Positions 1 to 9,388 of a DNA stretch of 64,000 nucleotides are shown here, piece by piece. This DNA comes from Thermohalobaculum sp963700775 (GTDB taxonomy: Bacteria; Pseudomonadota; Alphaproteobacteria; Rhodobacterales; Rhodobacteraceae), in NCBI GenBank assembly GCA_963700775.1, contig CAVOYU010000001.1, positions 62,001 to 126,000 of the forward strand. The letters run 5' to 3'. The notes beneath the pieces were generated by a model, which was not told where the DNA came from, made no database searches, and saw only the letters and a program-made list of their open reading frames with translations. The position numbers were made by a program, and so were the translations under genes. Position 1 is the first letter of the stretch. Every line of letters begins with the position of its first letter.

Positions 1-954
1 CGCGGCGACAAGGTGCTCGTGCTGGAGTCCGGCCGCTTCGCCCCCGGCTGGGGCGACCAGGCAAGGATGATGGGCATCGAGGTCGAGACGCTCAACGCCC
101 GCCCGAGGCGCGCCGTCGATCCGGCGGCGGTCGAGGAGCGGCTCCGCGCCGACAAGGCCCATGCGATCAAGGCGATCCTGGTGGTGCAGGTCGACACCGC
201 GTCGTCGGTCTGGAATGACATCGCCGCGATCCGCAAGGCGATCGACGCCGCGGGGCACCCCGCTCTCTACATGGTCGACTGCATCGCCTCGCTGGCCTGC
301 ATGGAGTACGAGATGGACGCTTGGGGCGTCGACGTCACCGTCGGCGGCTCGCAGAAGGGGCTGATGGTGCCCCCCGGCCTCGGCTTCACCTGGGCCAACG
401 AGAAGGCGATGGCGGCGCATGCAAAGGCAGGGCTCCGCACCGCCTACTGGGACTGGACCAAGCGCCTGTCGGGCGATTCCCACTACTGGCGCTATGCCGG
501 CACGCCGCCGATCTCGCATCTCTACGCGCTGCGCGAGGCTATGAACATGATCGCCGAGGAGGGAATGGAGAATGTCTGGGCGCGCCACCGGGTGCTCGCC
601 GACGCGGTCCGCGCCGCGGTCGCGGCCTGGAGCACCCCCGGCGGCCTCGACTTCAACGTCACCGAACCGGCCGAGCGTTCCGACTCGGTCACCACCGTCC
701 GGACCGGCCCGGCCGACCCGGCGCAGCTGCGCAGGATCTGCGACCAGCAGGCCGGGCTGACCCTCGGCATCGGCCTCGGCGAGGAGCTCGAGAAGCACAC
801 CTTCCGGATCGGCCACATGGGCCACCTGAACCCGCCGATGGTGCTCGGCACGCTCGCCACCGCCGAAGCGGCGCTCACCGCCATGGGCGTGAAGCTCGGC
901 GCCTCGGGAGCCGCCGCGGCCGCGGCCTCGGTCGCCGGCGCGCTCAGGGCCTGA
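1..954 (+). CDS. Serine-glyoxylate / alanine-glyoxylate aminotransferase, 5' truncated
   Basis: A PLP-dependent class V aminotransferase of the kind that moves the amino group of serine or alanine to glyoxylate, giving hydroxypyruvate or pyruvate plus glycine. The open frame is already running at base 1 (RGDKVLVLESG), so the N-terminus lies outside the window and about 317 residues are visible. The PLP-lysine segment is recognisable as GGSQKGLMVPPG near base 345, preceded by the VDCIASL cofactor-contact strand. The C-terminal part carries the FRIGHMGHLNPP motif typical of this family. A small gene begins at its stop codon (TGATG). The substrate choice cannot be settled from the sequence. Confidence 0.85.
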   Translation, partial: RGDKVLVLESGRFAPGWGDQARMMGIEVETLNARPRRAVDPAAVEERLRADKAHAIKAILVVQVDTASSVWNDIAAIRKAIDAAGHPALYMVDCIASLACMEYEMDAWGVDVTVGGSQKGLMVPPGLGFTWANEKAMAAHAKAGLRTAYWDWTKRLSGDSHYWRYAGTPPISHLYALREAMNMIAEEGMENVWARHRVLADAVRAAVAAWSTPGGLDFNVTEPAERSDSVTTVRTGPADPAQLRRICDQQAGLTLGIGLGEELEKHTFRIGHMGHLNPPMVLGTLATAEAALTAMGVKLGASGAAAAAASVAGALRA

Positions 955-1193
955 TGGCGCACACGAACAAGGTCACCCGCTCGATCGAGACCCCGGACGG
1001 CCTGCGCTGCGTCGACCTCTGGCGGGCGCCGGACGGCAGCCACGGCTTCGCCGAATACCGCCGCGACCCGGAAGACGGCCGCGGCTGGGCGCCGACCGGT
1101 TGCGAAGCAGGCGGATACAGCTCCGAAACAGCGGCGCTGGAGGCCGCGCGCGCGAGCGTCGGCTGGCTGGCCGAACGCTCATCGAGCGCCTGA
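954..1193 (+). CDS. Small hypothetical protein translationally coupled to the aminotransferase
   Basis: A 79-residue protein whose ATG shares one base with the stop codon of the upstream aminotransferase (TGATG), which implies translational coupling. It is polar, with no membrane segment or signal peptide. It has an aromatic/acidic middle (GFAEYRRDPEDGRGW) and an Ala-rich C-terminal helix. I do not recognise a family. The junction is the main evidence that it is real. A role accessory to the aminotransferase is only inferred from position. Confidence 0.6.
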   Translation: MAHTNKVTRSIETPDGLRCVDLWRAPDGSHGFAEYRRDPEDGRGWAPTGCEAGGYSSETAALEAARASVGWLAERSSSA

Positions 1194-1380
1194 AGCCCGC
1201 CCGGAGCGCGCGCTTATCGGCTGTGACGTTTGCTACAGACGATCCGCCCACCCGAGCGGATAGTCCCGCTCGCTCGGTCGTGGAAGCAGATGTGCATTAT
1301 GAGCCGCTTCCCTGGCCACGCTTCCTTAGCCGTTGAACTTCCCGGCCGACCGGCCGCCGTACAGCTCTGGAGATCGCGCA

Positions 1381-1665
1381 ATGAAGGACCATGAACCGCC
1401 CGCAATCGGCCGGCACAGCCGGTCCGCTGCTCTGTGCGAAGCATTCGAACTGGCGCAGATTTCCCGCGCCCGGGAAGCTCGCAACCGGACCACTCTCCCG
1501 CCCGCAGCGCGGGTGCGCCGATCGATGATTCCACCCGCCGCAGCGCTCTGGCGCTTGCTCTGCCGGGCCGAGGAATGGCTCGATACGCGCCCGGCTACCC
1601 GATCGGCGATCGCCGCCACCGGCGCTGTGCTTTTCATCGAGATCGTGCTCCACGTCTTCCGCTAG
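1381..1665 (+). CDS. Possible small protein with C-terminal membrane helix
   Basis: A 94-residue open frame starting at an ATG preceded by GGAG about ten bases upstream. It is Arg/Ala-rich, with a conserved-looking helix (LWRLLCRAEEWLD) followed by a hydrophobic C-terminal segment (AIAATGAVLFIEIVLHVF) that could be one membrane span. No homologue is recognised. It occupies most of the otherwise empty stretch 1194-1695. Codon use fits the region, but a chance open frame cannot be excluded. Confidence 0.4.
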   Translation: MKDHEPPAIGRHSRSAALCEAFELAQISRAREARNRTTLPPAARVRRSMIPPAAALWRLLCRAEEWLDTRPATRSAIAATGAVLFIEIVLHVFR

Positions 1666-1695
1666 CGGCCTTGCGCGCGCCGGCCCGGAACCTGC

Positions 1696-2121
1696 TCAGT
1701 CCGCGTCACCCTCGGTCCGGCCGCGCAACCGCTTCACCGCCCCGCGCTGCGCCTTGGCCGCCAGCCGTCGCCGCTTCGAGCCCAGCGTCGGCCGCGTCGG
1801 CACCCGGCGCTTCGGTGCGACCGCCGCCCGGGCGATCAGGTCGATCAGACGCGCCAGCGCGTCCTCGCGGTTGCGGGCCTGGCTGCGGTGGCTGTCGGCC
1901 TGGATCACCATCGCGCCATCCACGGTCCAGCGCCGGCCGGCCAGGCGCCTGAGGCGCGTCTTCACCGGACCCGGCAGGTTCGGCGAGCGCTCCGCCTCGA
2001 AGCGCAGCGTCACCGCGGTCTCGACCTTGTTGACGTTCTGTCCGCCGGGGCCGGAGGCGCGCGAGAAGCTCTCGCTCAGCTCCCACTCGGCGATCGAGAT
2101 CTCGTCGGTAACCCGGATCAT
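1696..2121 (-). CDS. arfB: Alternative ribosome-rescue factor ArfB (YaeJ-type peptidyl-tRNA hydrolase)
   Basis: A 141-aa release-factor-like protein that hydrolyses peptidyl-tRNA on ribosomes stalled without a stop codon. The catalytic GGQ loop is seen as SGPGGQNVNK near residue 26. The C-terminus is the basic unstructured tail of the family (PKRRVPTRPT, GSKRRRLAAKAQRG), which enters the empty mRNA channel. The length agrees with ArfB, about 140 residues, and rules out a full release factor. I chose the ATG giving MIRVTDEIS rather than longer in-frame starts, because the ArfB fold begins there. The upstream gene on the same strand is an unrelated TPR/ATP-grasp protein ending 11 bases away. 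Confidence 0.9.
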   Translation of the reverse strand: MIRVTDEISIAEWELSESFSRASGPGGQNVNKVETAVTLRFEAERSPNLPGPVKTRLRRLAGRRWTVDGAMVIQADSHRSQARNREDALARLIDLIARAAVAPKRRVPTRPTLGSKRRRLAAKAQRGAVKRLRGRTEGDAD

Positions 2122-2131
2122 CTGAGCTGGA

Positions 2132-3871
2132 TCATTGCCGCGTTCCGGGCGCCTCGGCGATCTTGCGCGCGACCAGGGCGTGGAACGCCTCGTCGAGCCG
2201 GTCGAGGGGCTCGCGCGGCACCCGGATGTCCTGCGGCGCCGCGCGGTAGTTTGCATGGTAGATCATCGCCGCCGAGGCCTCGAAGAACACCACCCTGCCC
2301 TCGCGATCGACGTCGCAATCCACCCCGAACATGTCGAGCGGGATCCGCGGCCGCAGCGCCCGGAAGGTCTCCATCACCGTCGAACCGAGTTCGCCCTCGG
2401 GATCGAGCAGGATGGCGTTGCACTCCTCCAGCACCTCAGGATGCTCGCGATAGAACTTGATTCCGACCGGATTGGCGCGCCAGCCGCTGACCATCCACTG
2501 CCGGTTCATGCCGGTGACGTTCAGGATCATCTCGTCGCCGACATAGACAACCCGGATCTTGCGGAAGAACCCGTCGTCCCGGCGCAGGTTCACGTACTGG
2601 ATGGCGTAGAACTCGCCCCAGTCGAACCGGGCCAGGTGGGCTTCCAGCTGTTGCGCATCGTCGATCAGCACCGCGACCTTGTCCTCGTCCCGTGCCAGCA
2701 GGGTGTCGGTGCTCTCGTGGGCCATGGTCTTGCGGAGGATTACCGGAAAGCCGAGACGCTGCGCGATGTCGGCGACGATGGCGCCCCGGGGCGTGGCATT
2801 GGTCCGGTAGCGCTCGATCCCGGGCACCAGCAGGTTCGGGATGCCCCGGAGAAGCAGGGCGTTCTTCTGGCGCGTCGTCCGGAACACCTGATCCGGCGGG
2901 TTGATCACCGGCAGGCCCAGCCGCCCCACCACCGAATGGATCTGCTCGAGCTGCCCGCGCACGTTCAGCGCCTCGGAGTTGACGATGTTGTTGAGCACGA
3001 CATCGGCCGCCGGGAGCCGCTCCGGCAACCCGTCCTCGAGGTCGGCGAAGATCGAATGGAGCCGGTACTCGCCGGTCATCGACCGGGCGACCTCGCTGGC
3101 GTAATTGGTCGAGAAATGAAGGTCCTGCAGGCCGCCGTTCAGGTTGCGCACGGCAGCGGGCACCCCGTTCAGCACGACCATCTGCGCCCGCTGGCCCTGG
3201 ATCAGCGGCGTCGAGTAGACCGGCCATCTGCGGCCGATCCGCTGCGCCGTCTCGCGGGCGTCGCTGCGGTTGCCGAGTTGGTCCTGAACCCAGCCGAGCG
3301 CGATCTGCGCCGGCCATTCGTCGGGCGCCAGCGCCGCCGCTCGCGCCAGCACGGCGGCACCGCCGGCGAGGTCGCCCTCCTGCAGCTTCAGCCGCCCGTC
3401 GAGGTTCAGGACCGCCGCATCGCCGTCCCGCTCCGGAAAGGCCCGGTCGAGGAACCTCCGCGCCGCTTGGGTCAGGTCATAGCCGGCCAGCGCCTCGGCC
3501 AGCGACAGTGCCATGTCGCGCTCGGCGGGGCCGGCGGGAGCATCCTCGGGCCAGTCCGGCTGGGCGCCTTCCAGCAGGTCGCGCGCCTCGGGTCCCCGCC
3601 CGGCGTCGCGCAGCAGGACCACCAGGTTGTTGAGGTTCCGCAGGCCCGTCTGCGGATCGGCCGATACCGCGTCAGGCCCGAGGCTCCGCAGCAACAGCCG
3701 CTCGGCCTCCGCCGGGTCGCCCTGCTGCAGGGCTACGACCCCGAGCAGCCCCAGAAGGTCGGCGTCTTCCGGCGCATCGGCGAGCAGCGCCTCATAGGCG
3801 CTCCGGGCATCGGCCAGGTTGCCGGCCCGGTGGAGGGAGCGTGCGCGCTCCCGGGGAATTGCGTTGTCCAT
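2132..3871 (-). CDS. TPR / ATP-grasp fusion protein, copy 1
   Basis: A 579-aa protein with two parts. Residues about 5-210 are tetratricopeptide-like repeats (RAGNLADARSAYEALLADAP and similar units). The C-terminal 350 residues resemble an ATP-grasp ligase: a pre-grasp region (VVLNNIVNSEALNVRGQ), a lysine-bearing strand (FPVILRKT) and a metal-binding C-terminal stretch (DMFGVDCDVDREGRVVFFEA). ATP-grasp enzymes couple a carboxylate to an amine or thiol through an acyl phosphate. The substrate here is unknown. The start giving MDNAIPRER is taken because the TPR unit begins at once; AGGGAG lies about 14 bases upstream. A clear paralogue lies just upstream on the same strand, separated by 173 bases. 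Confidence 0.75.
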   Translation of the reverse strand: MDNAIPRERARSLHRAGNLADARSAYEALLADAPEDADLLGLLGVVALQQGDPAEAERLLLRSLGPDAVSADPQTGLRNLNNLVVLLRDAGRGPEARDLLEGAQPDWPEDAPAGPAERDMALSLAEALAGYDLTQAARRFLDRAFPERDGDAAVLNLDGRLKLQEGDLAGGAAVLARAAALAPDEWPAQIALGWVQDQLGNRSDARETAQRIGRRWPVYSTPLIQGQRAQMVVLNGVPAAVRNLNGGLQDLHFSTNYASEVARSMTGEYRLHSIFADLEDGLPERLPAADVVLNNIVNSEALNVRGQLEQIHSVVGRLGLPVINPPDQVFRTTRQKNALLLRGIPNLLVPGIERYRTNATPRGAIVADIAQRLGFPVILRKTMAHESTDTLLARDEDKVAVLIDDAQQLEAHLARFDWGEFYAIQYVNLRRDDGFFRKIRVVYVGDEMILNVTGMNRQWMVSGWRANPVGIKFYREHPEVLEECNAILLDPEGELGSTVMETFRALRPRIPLDMFGVDCDVDREGRVVFFEASAAMIYHANYRAAPQDIRVPREPLDRLDEAFHALVARKIAEAPGTRQ

Positions 3872-4044
3872 GTCGGTTCGAAGCTCCCTGATGCGATGGC
3901 TGCATCCCACCCCCGATCGCGCCTCGCGGCACGATGACTGCAATGAACGCGGCCTTGATACGCCGGACTGCGGATCGCGGCAACGGCGCGATCCGCGGAA
4001 ATTCGCGCGCGGGCCTGCGATCGCCCGCGCAATCGTCCGTGCCG

Positions 4045-5791
4045 TCAGCCGGTGCCGGCAATCCGGGCCGCGACCAGCCGGTCGAAGGCGGCGTGCAGGC
4101 GCTGGTAAGGCTCCTCGGGCAGCCAGAGGTCGCGCGCGATGCCTTCGGTCGGGTGCATGAAGATCGACGAGGCGGTCGCCTCGAAGAACACGACCCGGCC
4201 CTCGTCATCGACATCGAAGTCGAGCCCGAACAGGTCGAGCGGGATGCGCTCGCGGATTCCCTTCAGGGCGGCCATGACCCCGGTGCCGAGCTCCTGCTCC
4301 GGCCGCTCCAGGAACGCCCGGGCGCGGCGCAGGGCCTCCGGGTTGCGGCGGTAGAACTCGATCCCCGGCCCGCGCCCGCGCCAGCCAACGGTCAGCCAGT
4401 GGTCGAAGAAGCCGCCGCTTACCAGGATGATCTCGTCGCCGACGAACGCGCCCCGGATCTTGCGGTACCAACCCTCTTTCTTGCGCAGGTCGAAATACTC
4501 GATCGCATAGAACTCGGGCCAGCCAGAGGTGGCGAGCGCCTCGCGCACCTCCCGCTCATCGGCGGCGAGCCAGACGGTGCGCTCCTCGCCCGCGATCACC
4601 GAGTTCGAGCCCATATGGCCGCCGGTCGTGCGCAGGATGACAGGATAGCGGAAGCGATGGCCGATATCGGCCACGATCGCATCGACCGGGACGTTGGCGG
4701 GCTGGTAGCGGGCGATCCTCGGCACCAAGACGCCGGGCAGGCCGGCGAGCAGTCTCGGCGTTCATCTGCCGGGTCGTGCGGCGCGCCTGCTCGGGATGGT
4801 TGATGACCGGGAGCCCGGTCCGGTCTGCCAGGGCGCGCGCCGCCTCGTAGCGGCCCCGCACGTTCAGACCCTCGGCGTTCACCAGGTTGTTGATCGCGAG
4901 CACGGCCCCTGTGTCTCGCCATGGCGCGGCGTCGGCCGGCACTGTATCGAGCACCGAGACGAAACGGTAGCGCCGGGCAAGCTGAGTGACGAACTGCGCC
5001 GGGTAGTTCACCGAGAAGTGCAGTCCGCGCCGGGTCAGGGCCGGATCCGGGATCCGGTCCGGCGCCGGGTTCAGCACCAGGATCGTCGCCGCCTGTCCCG
5101 CCTGGCCGGGTTCGGCATGAAAGGGATAGCGACCGCCGATCTCCTGAGCCGCCGCCCGGCCCGCGCCCGGCTCGCCCTGTCTGGCCAGCACGGCCGCCCG
5201 CCCGGCGAGCGGGCGCAGGTCGTCGGGCGCCAGCGCCGCGGCCCGGTCGAAGTCGCTGAGCCCGCAACCGGCCGTCCCGGTCTCGAAATGCAGCCGGCCG
5301 CGCAGGATCAGCGCCTCGGAATCGTCGTTCAGGTCGGGCATCGCGTCGCCCAATAGCCGCAGCCCGGCCGCGGCCTGGCCGAGGCGCAGCAGCGCTTCCG
5401 CCAGCGACAGCAGGGTCCGGCGTTCGGCGGCGTCCGGAGCTATGCCCGCGGGCCAGGCAGGTATCGGCCGCGCTGCCAGGGCGCGCGAGTCGTCGCCCCG
5501 CGTCTGCTGGCCCAGCAGCACGAGGAAGTTGTTCAGGTTGCGCAGATGGACGCGGGGATCGCCCGGGGCCGCCATCGCCGCCGAGAACAGCTCCTCCGCA
5601 CGGGAGCCGTGTCCCTGCTGCATGGCGAGGACGCCGAGGAGGCCCAGGAGATCGGAATCGCCCGGCCGGGCTTCCAGCAACCCCAGATAGGCCGCCTCGG
5701 CCTCGGCGAAATTGCCGGCGCGATGAAGGGCCAGCGCCGCTTCACGCTGCGCCGGTGCGGCGCGTGTCCCGACACTCTGCCCGTCGTTCAT
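4045..5791 (-). CDS. TPR / ATP-grasp fusion protein, copy 2 (one frameshift)
   Basis: A paralogue of the protein encoded just downstream, about 580 residues when read through one frameshift near base 4757. Before the break the frame reads TTRQMNAE; removing one base from the GAGACTG context restores LLAGLPGVLVPRIARY, which matches the other copy (LLRGIPNLLVPGIERY). The N-terminal TPR region (HRAGNFAEAEAAYLGLLEARP) and the C-terminal ATP-grasp motif (DLFGLDFDVDDEGRVVFFEA) are both kept. The two copies share most landmark motifs but are well diverged, so they probably act on different substrates or as a pair. The frameshift is probably a sequence error, since the coding signal is intact on both sides. 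Confidence 0.7.
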
Positions 5792-5853
5792 TGCGGCAGG
5801 CTATCCGCCGGCCCCGCCTTCTGGCCAGCGTGAAAATCAGCGCACGCGCCCGG

Positions 5854-6696
5854 TCAGTGCGACATCATCAGCGGGATCCGGGCCGCCTTCAGCATGTCGC
5901 GGGTGACGCCGCCGAACAGGGCCTCGCGCAGCCGCCAGTGGCCGTAGCCGCCCATCACGATCAGGTCGGCGCCACGATCGACCGCATGGGCGTGGATGCA
6001 CTCGGCCACACTCTGGCCCGCACTCGGCACCTGGTCGACGGTGACCGCCACCCCCTGACGCGAAAGCGTCGCCGCCAGGTCGGCACCCGGCTCCTCGCCA
6101 TGGGCGGTCTCGCCGACGTTCGGATCGACGACCACCACATGCACCGCGGCAGCCCCGGCAATCAGCGGCATCGCGTCGGAGACGGCACGCGCCGCCTCCC
6201 GCTGCGGCGACCAGGCGAGCGCGATGGTCTTGCCGAAGCTGCCCTTGTCCCAGCCCTGCGGCAGCACCACCAGCGGCCGGCCGGATTCCAGCAGCACGCC
6301 CTCGAAGGTCTTGCGCATGACCAGCTCGAAGTCGCCCTCCGCCGGCTGGCCGACCAGCGCCAGATCCGCGTAGCGGGCATGGCGTGCCGCCACGTCGCCG
6401 ATCGCCGCGGCGGTGCCGGTCGCCCATCGCACGTCGCCACGGACCCCCGCCGCGGTGATCAGCGCGCCGGCGGCATCGGCCAACGCCTTCGCCGCCGCCT
6501 GGGCGCGCTCCACGTCCTGCATGTAGATATCGGCCGAGACCTCGCTACCGATGCCGTAGTAATAGGCCGGCTGCTCGGCGATGGCGACGGCGGTGAGATG
6601 CGCGTCCAGCCACCGGGCGATGGCAAGCGCGGCGTCCAGCCTCTGCTTCGAGGCATCCGACCCGTCCAGAAAGACGGCAAGGCTCTTGAATGGCAT
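5854..6696 (-). CDS. Universal stress protein with two UspA domains
   Basis: A 280-aa cytoplasmic protein made of two tandem UspA folds. The first begins KSLAVFLDGSDASKQRLDAAL and carries the mid-domain VGQPAEGDFE. The second begins FGKTIALAWSPQREAARAV and ends with VMGGYGHWRLREALFGGVTR, the G-2x-G-9x-G(S/T)-like nucleotide-binding loop of ATP-binding Usp proteins. Such proteins help survival under stress, and their ligand is usually ATP. Nothing ties it functionally to its neighbours: the gene before it on this strand is the sulfatase, 97 bases away. The start is the ATG just before the first domain strand. Confidence 0.85.
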   Translation of the reverse strand: MPFKSLAVFLDGSDASKQRLDAALAIARWLDAHLTAVAIAEQPAYYYGIGSEVSADIYMQDVERAQAAAKALADAAGALITAAGVRGDVRWATGTAAAIGDVAARHARYADLALVGQPAEGDFELVMRKTFEGVLLESGRPLVVLPQGWDKGSFGKTIALAWSPQREAARAVSDAMPLIAGAAAVHVVVVDPNVGETAHGEEPGADLAATLSRQGVAVTVDQVPSAGQSVAECIHAHAVDRGADLIVMGGYGHWRLREALFGGVTRDMLKAARIPLMMSH

Positions 6697-6793
6697 CTGC
6701 GGGCCCTTTCACTGGCAGGAGCGACAATCGATGTCCGATCTTGTGCCGCCGAATCAGTGAGCGCCTTGCGCCGGATCAAGAAATACACCGACG

Positions 6794-8344
6794 CTACGGC
6801 TGGCGGCCTGCCGCCACACTAACGCCTTCCGCGGTGAGGTGCATCCGCGTCCTGCTGCGTCCGGCATGTGTCATGCGATGGTCGAGCATCCTCCGCGCCA
6901 GCCGGTGGAGATCCGGGGCATGGGCCGGGACGCCCGCAAGATTGGCGAGTTCGTGCGGATCGGCGGCCAGGTCGAACAGCAGCGGCGGCAGACCGCCGTT
7001 GAAATGGACATACTTGAACCGCCGCTCGCGCAACGCCGCGAAGTTCGCCTGATCGAGCCCGAGCCCGAGCCGGCGCTGATAGCGGGTCGGCTCGACCGGA
7101 TGGCCGAGGTCGTACTCGAAGAACACATGATCACGCCAGTCGGCCGGCGTATCGCCCTCCAGGAGCGGCATCAGCGAGCGTCCGTCGAAGGCCGGAGGCG
7201 GCTCCTGCCCCAGCCATTCCAGGATCGTCGGTGCCACGTCGATCGACTCGGTCAGCGCCTCGACCACCTTCCCGGCCGTGGCGCGCCACCGGGGATCGCG
7301 GATCACCAGCGGCACGTGGAAGGCGGCGTCGAACGGGCTCTCCTTGCCCCACATGAAATGATCGCCCAGCATCTCGCCATGGTCCGAGGTGACGACGATC
7401 AGCGTGTCCTCGTACTGCCCCGTCGCCTTCAGGTAGCCGGTCAGCCGCCCGATATGGTGGTCGACCTCCGCCGCCAGCCCGAGATAGACCGACCGCAGCG
7501 TCCGGGCATCCGCCTCGGGCATCCGGTCCATCCGCCCGTCGAAGCCGGTGTAGAGGCTGGTCACCGCGGGCTCGGCGAAGAAGGCGTCCAGGAAGGGATG
7601 CATCGCCCGCTCCTCGGCCGGGCCGGCGAGGCGGGCGGCGGGCGGCAGGTCGCCGGGCGCGTATCTCCGGTTCCAGGGCGCCGGCGCCGCCAGCGGCGGA
7701 TGCGGGCGGATATAGGTGACATGGGCGAACCAGTCCTGGTCCTCGCGCACCGAGAGCGCCTTCAGCGTCTCGGTGGTGAGGAAGGCGGTGTCGCTGTCCT
7801 CGGCGCGGTAGAGCGTCGGGTTGTCGAGCCGCCCGCCCACCGCGGCAAACAGCCCGGCCAGCGTGGCGGGCACCGCATAGCCCTTGGCCTTTAGGTCGGC
7901 GACCCAGGCATAGCTGGTGTCGAGCCGGAGCTGCACCAGCTCGGTGAAGCCCGGCATCAGACCCTCATAGGTCTTCAGCTCCGGGTCCTCCGGGTCGCGC
8001 CCCGCCGGGTCGGCGCTGGTGTCGGTGTAGCCGAACAGCAGCGGCTCGTAGCCGGCCTTGCGCGCCTCCAACGCCAGGTTGGTGTGGTGGCGCGCCAGCG
8101 GTGTGCCGTTCCGGACCGAGCGATGGTTCATGGCGTAGAGCCCGGTCAGCAGGCTGGCGCGGGCAGGGCCGCAGGGGTTGGTGACGGTGAAATGCTGTGT
8201 GAAGGTCACGCCCTCGGCCATCAGCGCGCGGATGTTCGGCAACTCCAGCACTTGCCCCAGCGCGCCGGTCAGGCAATCCGCCCGCAGCTGGTCGATCACG
8301 ATGAACAGGACCTTGCCCTTGCGGCCCCCGGATTGCGGACCCAT
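6794..8344 (-). CDS. Sulfatase-superfamily hydrolase, phosphonate monoester hydrolase-like
   Basis: A 516-aa alkaline-phosphatase/sulfatase fold enzyme. The N-terminal metal ligand strand is FIVIDQLRAD. The CxPxR maturation motif is NPCGPARASLLTGLY, with Cys58 expected to be converted to formylglycine. The second metal site is VTSDHGEMLGDH. These motifs, and the NHRSVRN and YIRPHPP segments, resemble rhizobial and Burkholderia phosphonate monoester hydrolases, promiscuous enzymes acting on phosphonate and phosphate diesters and sulfates. There is no clear signal peptide, so cytoplasmic action is likely. It is the last gene of an ABC-importer operon, 32 bases after the last ATPase gene, which suggests it cleaves the imported substrate. 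A plain arylsulfatase is the alternative. Confidence 0.8.
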   Translation of the reverse strand: MGPQSGGRKGKVLFIVIDQLRADCLTGALGQVLELPNIRALMAEGVTFTQHFTVTNPCGPARASLLTGLYAMNHRSVRNGTPLARHHTNLALEARKAGYEPLLFGYTDTSADPAGRDPEDPELKTYEGLMPGFTELVQLRLDTSYAWVADLKAKGYAVPATLAGLFAAVGGRLDNPTLYRAEDSDTAFLTTETLKALSVREDQDWFAHVTYIRPHPPLAAPAPWNRRYAPGDLPPAARLAGPAEERAMHPFLDAFFAEPAVTSLYTGFDGRMDRMPEADARTLRSVYLGLAAEVDHHIGRLTGYLKATGQYEDTLIVVTSDHGEMLGDHFMWGKESPFDAAFHVPLVIRDPRWRATAGKVVEALTESIDVAPTILEWLGQEPPPAFDGRSLMPLLEGDTPADWRDHVFFEYDLGHPVEPTRYQRRLGLGLDQANFAALRERRFKYVHFNGGLPPLLFDLAADPHELANLAGVPAHAPDLHRLARRMLDHRMTHAGRSRTRMHLTAEGVSVAAGRQP

Positions 8345-8376
8345 TCCCGTCGGTCTCCGATCTGTGGCGATTGCGC

Positions 8377-9388
8377 TCAGGCCGAGGCAGGCGTTTCCGC
8401 CAGTTCCTTCCAGCGGTGGCAGGCGACGTCGTGTTCCAGCCCCATATGCTCGAGCTTCGGCTCCTCCTTGCGGCATCGGTCGATCGCGAAGGGGCAGCGG
8501 GTCTGGAACTTGCAGCCGGGCGGCGGGTTGGTCGGGCTCGGGATCTCGCCCTCGAGCTTCTGGGCCGAGCCGCGGTTGTCCGGGTCCAGCGACGGAATCG
8601 CCGACAGCAGCGCCTTGGTATAGGGATGGCGCGGCTTGGCGAAGAGCTGGCGGGTGGGCGCCGTCTCGACCAGCCGGCCGAGATACATCACCGCCACATG
8701 GTCGCAGATATGGGCGACAACGCTCAGGTCGTGGCTGATGAACAGGAAGGTCAGCCCGAGCTGCTTCTGCAGCGACTTCAGCAGGTTCAGCACGTCGGCC
8801 TGAATCGAAACGTCGAGCGCGGCGACGCTCTCGTCGGCCACCACGAAGCGCGGGTTGCAGACCAGCGCCCGGGCGATCGAGATCCGCTGGCGCTGGCCAC
8901 CCGAGAAGGCGTGCGGGAAGCGGCGCAGATGCTCGAGGTTCAGCCGGCACTTGGCGGCGATCTCGCGCACCCGCTTGTCGGTCTCCTCGCGGGTCTTGGT
9001 GATGCCCATCACCTCGACCGGCTCGGCGATGATGTCGCGCACGGTCATGCGCGGGCTCAGCGCCGCATAGGGGTCCTGGAAGATCAGCTGGGCGCGCTTG
9101 CGGTAATCCCTGAGCTGGTCCGAGGTCATCTCGGCCAGGTCGTAGGCGACCTCGTCGTCCTGGAACTTCACGTGGCCGCGCGAGATCGGCACCGCCTTCA
9201 GCATCGCGCGCCCGAGCGTGGTCTTGCCCGAGCCGGACTTCGCCCACCAGCCCGAAGAACGAGCCCTGGGGGATGTCGAGGTTCACGCCCTCGACCGCCC
9301 GGACCACGGATTTGGGCACGAACAGCCCGCGCCCGATCGGGAAATGCACCGCGAGATCGCGGACCGAGATGACCGGCTTCGCGCTCAT
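8377..9388 (-). CDS. Oligopeptide-type ABC importer ATPase, DppF-like (one frameshift)
   Basis: The second ATP-binding subunit of the importer. It has a Walker A GESGSGKT (once the frame is corrected), a signature motif SGGQRQRISIARAL, a Walker B RFVVADESVAALD and the C-terminal oligopeptide extension with cysteines (GCKFQTRCPFAIDRC), which in this family binds an iron-sulfur cluster. The frame breaks near base 9239: GLVGE is followed by a shifted reading, and removing one G restores the P-loop. Its ATG overlaps the stop of the preceding ATPase gene (ATGA). Together with that ATPase it would energise uptake of the periplasmic-protein-bound solute. The frameshift looks like a sequence error. 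Confidence 0.8.

Noticed and set aside
2135..3937. 600-codon open frame antisense to the TPR/ATP-grasp gene
   Set aside because: Shadow of a real gene; no recognisable protein features.
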